DNA from: Sphagnum compactum
Taxonomy: Eukaryota > Bryophyta > Sphagnopsida > Sphagnales
Assembly: GCA_965153455.1 (NCBI GenBank)
Contig: OZ234496.1
Span: 19,398,304 to 19,462,303 of the forward strand
DNA: 64,000 nt
Direction of reading: 5' to 3'
Below, piece after piece: positions 58,497 to 64,000 of this stretch; positions within the stretch are counted from its first letter, which is position 1; every line of letters starts with the position of its first letter. The notes beneath the pieces are model-generated. The model was given only the letters and a program-made list of their open reading frames with translations. It searched no databases and was not told the origin of the DNA. The position numbers were made by a program, and so were the translations under genes.

Positions 58497-59560
58497 TAGA
58501 TTAACTGGCGATCATCCATATGAAGTTATAGGAAAAATGGCAATCGTCCCTAGGAAGTTTTGGCCATATCTGGCTATGCACCAGATATGTTTAATCAACC
58601 TTCTATATTTATGGCTACAAAATGGATATAAAATATAGAAATCTGACAATTTTTACCTGTTTTCCTCACTTGTAAGTTGTGGCAACTAAAACATTAAAAC
58701 CCTCCAAAATCCCTTCATTTTATTTTATTTGCCTTTTGCGAAATTTCGCCAGTAAAATAGCCAAGACGCAGAAAAAGTGGTGATCATCGTCAAGAAGATT
58801 TAGCCAAATCTGGCTATAAATCAGATACGACATTCGAATATTTAATCGCCCTTTTATATTTTTGGCTACACACTGAAAACCAAATAAATAAATCTGGCTA
58901 TTTTTTACTTTTTTTCCTCATTTCTGCGACAAAAAAAGCCTCAAAAATCACTTCATTTTCCAGATTTAATTATAACAATTCTTCCCAGAAAAACACCACT
59001 ACACTCTGAAGACCAAATATAGAAATCTGGCTATTTTTACTAATTTTCCTCACTTTTAGTGATTGAAAACCTCCAAAATCACTTCAATTTGAGCTTTTAA
59101 GTTTTAATTACAAAAATTCAAAAAAAACACAAAAACAAATCTGAAAACCAAATATAAAACTCTGGCTATTTTTACTATTTTTTCTCACTTTTAGCGATTG
59201 AAAACCTTCGAAATCGCTTCATTTTCGAGACTGTAAACTTTAATTACCAAAAAAAAAGGGGAAAAAAAAAACACTGCTACACTCTTAAAACCAAATATAG
59301 AAAACTCGCAATCTTTAGTATTACTTTCTCACTTTTAGAAATTAAAACCTCCAAAATCACTTCATTTTCAAGATTTTAACTTTCAATTACAATTTTTTTT
59401 TTAAACACAAAAACCAAATATAGAAATCTGGCTATGATTATTATTTTTTTGGCTCACATTTAGAGATTGAAAACCTCCAAAATCACTTCATCTTGGATTT
59501 TTTATAAAAAATTATTGCTTATTTCGCCAGTAATAGGCTAAAAATACTGCTCAAGACTCA
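58497..59560 (+). repeat. Cluster and local tandem array of the interspersed-repeat family
   Basis: Two head copies (58,500-58,640 and 58,770-58,900, with 'gcgatcatccatat', 'gtggtgatcatcg' and 'ttagccaaatctggctat') are followed by a diverged array. 'accaaatatagaaatctggc' recurs at 58,879, 59,012, 59,147, 59,290 and 59,413 with spacing of roughly 125-143 bp, each followed by 'tcacttttag', 'gattgaaaacctccaaaatc' and 'acttca'. Confidence 0.75.
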
Positions 59561-60185
59561 AGAGTAGAATTTCGGCTGTCATTAGTCGAATTGGCCCTTT
59601 ATTTTACCGGGTAGTGTTCTGTTGAGTCAGAACCGTAAGGAGACGGGGACGGGATTTTTCAGACGGACCGTTTGTTGTTACAACATAGGGTGACCCGGCG
59701 GTTTTTTCTTGCAGTGAGTCGTAGTCGTTAGGGCTCTCCGAGAGGGGTGCAGAGGGGCGGGAGGGGGGAAAGAAAACGTTCGTCAGTTCTCTTTGAGTGC
59801 AGTGGGAGGGCCCTAATTACGTTGGGGTTTTCTTTTTGGATCCGTACCCCCCCAAATTTAATAATAAAATGGCAGTCGAAATTCGCATCCGACAGCAAAG
59901 ATTATTATTAGCTCACTTTCATGGGAATTAAATGCAACTAAAAAAGCGTGGGAATGGGCTCTGTCTTCGTTACAGGATTTTGGCACCACTGCAGCCCCCC
60001 CCCCAAACAAAAAAAAAAAAAAGACCCCCATGCGGAAACTCGTCCTCTGCACAAAAAAGAAAAAAAGAAGGTTTGAACAAGAACACTTTCTAGGCCCTCC
60101 TCTCTTCTGAGATTTCCTCTCGCTTTTTGGAGATTTCTTTCCTTGCTTTCCTCGTGTGATATATATTCATATCCACGGACTACGC
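59561..60185. other. GC-richer promoter-like stretch, no gene assigned
   Basis: 59,640-59,840 is clearly GC-richer ('agacggggacggg', 'gaggggcgggaggggg') and followed by homopolymer runs (C at 59,996-60,004, A at 60,009-60,021). It could be the start of a + strand transcription unit whose exons are not identified. Confidence 0.3.
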
Positions 60186-60347
60186 AACCGAGAATAATCG
60201 AATTGCAATTGCAATCGGGAATAATGAAAGTGCGGATGCAACCGGGAATAATTGAATTTGCAATCACAACTCCGAATAATCAAAGCGCGGATGCAATCCG
60301 GAATAATCAAAGTGCGAATGCAACCGTGAATAGCCGAAGTGCAACTG
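60186..60347 (+). repeat. 27-bp minisatellite, six units
   Basis: 'gaataat' recurs at 60,192, 60,219, 60,246, 60,274, 60,301 and (as gaatag) 60,328, with neighbours 'caaagtgcggatgcaaccg'. The period is 27 bp with one 28. A + frame through it reads nine-residue repeats of the type NNQSADAI, probably a by-product. Confidence 0.85.
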
Positions 60348-60844
60348 TTTTGGGACTCTTTTTGATACGCCGTGTGCTCTAATTGGTTATCGGGATGTAA
60401 CCATTCCTAATGAGAATTGCAATGCCTTCTTTTCATCCACACACAGAGTGAGTATGAAACTTTCATCCTTGCAGAGAATAATAACAGATTCTTTTTTTGG
60501 GGGCCCATTATTAGAGTGTCAAGATGCTGGCTACTTAGGGGGGATGGTTATGAGTTGGGTCCACATTGCATGAATTTGCAAAAACTTGGTAATAATTTTG
60601 TACTGCATTTAATGCAGAACATATTTTAATTTTTTTTGTATTGTTGTTGGAATCCAATTTAATATACTCAAGGTTCAACTATTTCATGTTTAGAGGGTAT
60701 ATTTTTGTGTGTGATTTTATTAATTTCAATAGTGTTGAGTGTATATCTATTTTTAAAGTAGTGCATGACAGTTATGAGATGATTTTAGGGTTTGGATGGA
60801 GCAACATATATATATATATATATTCTTCTTCATAGGTTTAGAAT

Positions 60845-61020
60845 CAATGATTTGGGTTTTTCCCGGATTTCCTTTTTTTAACCAAAAGAGTATAATTTCA
60901 ACCTCTATGAAGGATTTTTCATTAAAAAGAAGCCCAAATTCTCCATATTTTGCAAAAAAAAATTCAATCAACAGATTTCTATAATATGTTCCAGCAGTTA
61001 GCCAAGAATAGAAAAGGATC
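60845..61020 (-). repeat. Inverted partial copy of the interspersed-repeat family
   Basis: Read on the minus strand: 'attcttggctaactgctgga', 'agaaatctgttgatt', 'gagaatttgggc', 'aatgaaaaatcctt', matching the downstream half of the copy at 47.1-47.25 kb. An (AT)n run lies just upstream (60,805-60,822). Confidence 0.65.
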
Positions 61021-61960
61021 CTTTTGTTGGCCTTGCCAACCAAGGCGAGGCCATTGTGTTCAGATTCATTATAGAGTATAGTAGCTTAAGGGATTTTGGC
61101 CCCTAGTTAATAGGTCTATTTTTATGCGAGGATTTTTGAAAGATGATATTTTGGCTTGTTTTACTTGTGTAAATGGTTTAAAGCCAAACTTCACTGAATT
61201 TTCTTCTGGATGATTTGCAAGTCAAGACTTTGTCAACATTGCAAAATTGAAAAAAAGAACATTGAGTTTTCATTGTTTCAATAAGCAAAACATTGTTTTG
61301 AACACTAAGCAATTTGTCTATAGTGTTTTTCTCTTTCAATTTTGTGATATCTAAAGTTTGTTCAATTTTTCAAAAAAAAATAGCAAATTAAGTAGAATTT
61401 TCACTGAAAAAACCCACTTTCCTCCTATATTTTCCCAAATCTCTTGTCAGAAAAATGACAAAATTTGTTGGAAAAAAAATCACTGATTGTGTACTGTAGC
61501 TCCATGAGAAACTATGGCGCTCTTTTTTTTTCCCTGGTGAATTTGTTTACAAGTTTGCAGGCATTCTGGACTGCAGGATTAGGTATTAAAGGATTCTGAT
61601 GATAATCATCATATGAGAGATGAATTAGGGTTTCAGTTTTGGAACATCAATGACTACCCCAAGAGCCAGAAAACATCATTTCCTTCTTTTCCGGTGAACT
61701 TTCTAAAGCCGCAACTGGTGGTTGATGGATAGATCGATTGATCAACAAGATCAATCAACTGGCAAATGAAGGAAAGGAAAAAACGGGTACATGGATGATG
61801 ATGATGATGATGAAGGAGCAGGCTTCCTTCTTCTTCTTGTCTGAGTAAACTTTCTTATCACCCTTTACGTACCAGAATTTTGGCACCACTTTACAAGCAA
61901 CAAAATCTTGTTTGCAACTTGCGAGTGAGTGTCTCTGGAGTTTTGTTCTTGTCGGTGCAG
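61021..61960. other. Intergenic; a (GAT)n run and a short open frame
   Basis: ATG at about 61,611 opens a 39-codon frame (MRDELGFQFWNINDYPKSQK ...) ending TAG, with no supported splice to the exon at 61,961. A (GAT)n run lies at 61,793-61,813. Confidence 0.3.
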
Positions 61961-62152
61961 AATCCAGATGCGGTGTGTAGTGTGTACATTGATGCAGGAA
62001 GAGAGTACTTCTTCGTGGGGGGTCATAGCTACAGTGTCAAATTTCCTCTTGAAGCTTTTTGGAGATTGGCACACAACCCTTTTTTGGCTTTCAGAAATCT
62101 TTCTCCAACCTGTCGGTTCTTTCTTTGGAAAAGAGAGAACCACCCAACACAG
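61961..62152 (+). CDS. Orphan candidate coding exon, 64 codons, unknown protein
   Basis: Bounded by a good acceptor (tcggtgcag|aat) and donor (aacacag|gtacat), in phase 0 at both ends and exactly 192 nt. It reads NPDAVCSVYIDAGREYFF, VGGHSYSVKFPLEAFWRL, AHNPFLAFRNLSPTCRFFLW, a balanced protein-like composition. No upstream or downstream partner exon could be joined without stops, and I do not recognise the family. It may be an internal exon of a gene whose other exons are beyond recognition, or a gene relic. Confidence 0.3.
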
Positions 62153-63469
62153 GTACATACTGAACAAAAAGTTTCTTTTACCTTTTGAGGGTCTTTTGAA
62201 GATCAAAGCTCGGCCATGGTGTATTGCATGAATAATAAGATAATTCATGGGTGTACATTTCTCTCATGGTCATGTTTCACTAGTGACAACAGACCCTCAA
62301 ATTATACTTATTTTTCAAAGGTTTTTAAACTTTGTTTTATGCTTTTCTGCAGCAGGGAAGACCTCACTAGTGGATTTTTTAAACTTCTGATATCTACATG
62401 CTGCTGTTGGCCATGAATGATTATGTTATTTAGTTTTGCTTTCAAGATCTGGAACTTATGAATTAACCCAAATAGTTGAACCATGATGTTTGCTTATTTT
62501 TCCTTTCAGTATTTGAGATTTGGAACATAGCAACTATCACATGTATATTATTAGTACACTAGGTATAATATAACCCCTGCTTGTATTTTAATTAACCCAT
62601 GTAGTTGAATGATGACTAGTGGCTCACCTCCTGCATTGGCCCAAGTCTATTAAACCTCTTGTAAGGTTACCCATCACAATACTACCCTAGTACCTTGGCA
62701 GCTTCAACACTAATTACATTATTTTCAAAATTTTCATTTTTCAAAACAGAGATTTTCAAAGACATCTTTTTTGACAGAAATCGTTGAATTTTAATTTTTT
62801 TTTAAATTTGTTGCAATGAAAATTTCAAATTCTACAAACATATGTTGAAGTTGTCAAGGTGCTATAGTATTTGTCTGATTTCAAAGCTTTTTGTGGAACC
62901 TTGGTAAAATTTTATAATATTAATTTATTAATTTTCAGCATGAAATTCAGTCTAGATGTAATAATTTTTTTTTTTCTTCGGTCTGAAAATTGTAAAATAA
63001 CAAAACTGCACAACACCATATCAAGGGCTTTCAAATTATTTTTTAAGATTGAGCAAAGAGGGCTGGTGGTTAAAGAGGGTTAGGTCTGGTCACACACAAA
63101 CAAACAAACAAACACCTATTTTAATATATAAATGTTGCTTATAATTTATTTCTGCTTTCAGTATTTGAGATTTGGAACTTAGCAACTAACCCAAGCAAGA
63201 CTCATTTACCTTCTTGTCTCCACTTTCCTATTTCTTTGTTCCTTGCACTTTCTTTAGTAATAAAGTTTGGCAGGCTTACATCATAACTGGGGTACATACT
63301 CAAAAAAAAACAAAAAAAACAGCTTCTTGTCACATTTTTGTTTCATAAAGTACTTACTTTGGAGAACACAGCTCATGAGAGTTCAATGCACGGATAAATG
63401 AATGAATGGTGACATTCATTCGCACCATGATGAACATGTTACGGAAGAAGGAGGGGAAAGCCCTCATCT
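62153..63469. other. AT-rich intergenic DNA, no gene recognised
   Basis: A 'tatttgagatttggaac..agcaact' block occurs twice (62,513 and 63,162), a minor local repeat. An (ACAA)n-type run lies at 63,096-63,112. Confidence 0.4.
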
Positions 63470-63605
63470 TTGGGCAGATTTACTAATTTTGTGATGTAGC
63501 CACAGTGGCAATCATCCAGAAGAGGAATTAGCCAAATTTGGTTAGAGGAAAGTAGAATTTTATTTTTTTTGAAATCCTGGCTAGTTCTGGCTACCACCCC
63601 AAAAA
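63470..63605 (+). repeat. Interspersed-repeat copy
   Basis: 'taattttgtgatgtagccac', 'gtggcaatcatccagaagag', 'attagccaaatttggttag' and 'ttctggctacca' in family order, ending in an A tract (63,600-63,619). Confidence 0.7.
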
Positions 63606-64000
63606 AAAAAAAAAAAAAACACACTGAACTGCATGATTGTAGTTTGCAAAATGCAATAACAACAATAATATCAGCCATTTATGCCATCACAGTGTTGTTA
63701 TGCCCATGACCAAGTCTATTATTATGCTGAACATGTCAGTTGCTTTTTAACTATATATATAAGTATGTGTCATAAGACACATACTTTCAGTGGTAGCAAC
63801 AGCAGCATAACTGTTAGTGTTATGGTTCTGGCATATCCCAAAGGGGTAAGCTACAGAAGGTGGGAGGGAGGGAGGTAGAGAAGGAGGGCATCTATTAATG
63901 CTTTTGTCAGATTGTATTTGGATGATGCTAATGGCATCTCACTCATAAACTAGGTATTCTGTGAATCTAGAATGCAACAAAAAAAGATCAGTACACATTT
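63606..64000. other. Window end, no gene recognised
   Basis: An A tract, a (TA)n-like patch at 63,752-63,762 beside 'gtgtcataagacac', and a GGGAGG run near 63,862. Nothing coding is supportable. Confidence 0.4.

Noticed and set aside
61865-62248. 127-codon minus-strand frame opposite the orphan exon
   Set aside because: The + strand version has splice borders and better composition; the minus frame looks like its shadow.

Overview
The window reads as nuclear DNA of a land plant. Evidence: spliced genes of plant families (a C7-type Raf-like kinase, a CW-zinc-finger plus methyl-CpG-binding-domain protein, a PR-1/CAP protein, a DDX47/Rrp3-type RNA helicase), telo-box plus TATA promoters, CT/GA-rich leaders, and AT-rich intergenic DNA full of decayed transposons. 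Some transposon remnants and the divergent single-exon kinase make me think of a seed-free plant (moss, liverwort, lycophyte or fern), but that is an impression and not a demonstration.

Layout. 1-11.7 kb: AT-rich DNA without a recognisable gene; it holds a deletion derivative of a hAT-like element (0.99-1.59 kb), interspersed-repeat copies and a 43-bp-arm foldback at 7.0 kb. 11.7-21.0 kb: copy A of a segmental duplication, split by a 6.2-kb hAT-like element (12.326-18.566 kb) that itself holds a nested 5.36-kb element with 32-bp inverted ends, several minisatellites and a 1.4-kb self-palindromic satellite. Copy A keeps a small putative secreted-peptide ORF and the promoter and first exons of an MBD gene. 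22.3-23.6 kb: a divergent protein kinase. 24.3-28.5 kb: tandem and inverted repeats. 29.5-31.5 kb: a decayed DDE transposon (minus). 32.35-33.75 kb: DDX47-type helicase (minus). 34.3-36.8 kb: decayed non-LTR retroelement and transposase fragments. 40.0-43.4 kb: copy B of the duplication, without the hAT element, leading into the complete five-exon CW-MBD gene (42.9-45.0 kb). 46.0-46.6 kb: PR-1-like CAP protein (minus). 47-55.5 kb: AT-rich DNA without recognised genes. 55.5-57.3 kb: Raf-like kinase (minus, three exons). 58.5-64 kb: repeat clusters and one orphan candidate exon.

The genes do not form a pathway; each is an independent eukaryotic transcription unit. The most informative feature is the pair of duplicated segments. 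The paralogous empty site defines the hAT insertion, both copies keep a 38/39-codon signal-peptide-like ORF with only in-frame indels, and the truncated MBD copy carries an internal tandem duplication that leaves a 162-codon reading frame open. Splice junctions, reading frames and repeat alignments were worked out by eye. No database search was run, so family names rest on remembered motifs.
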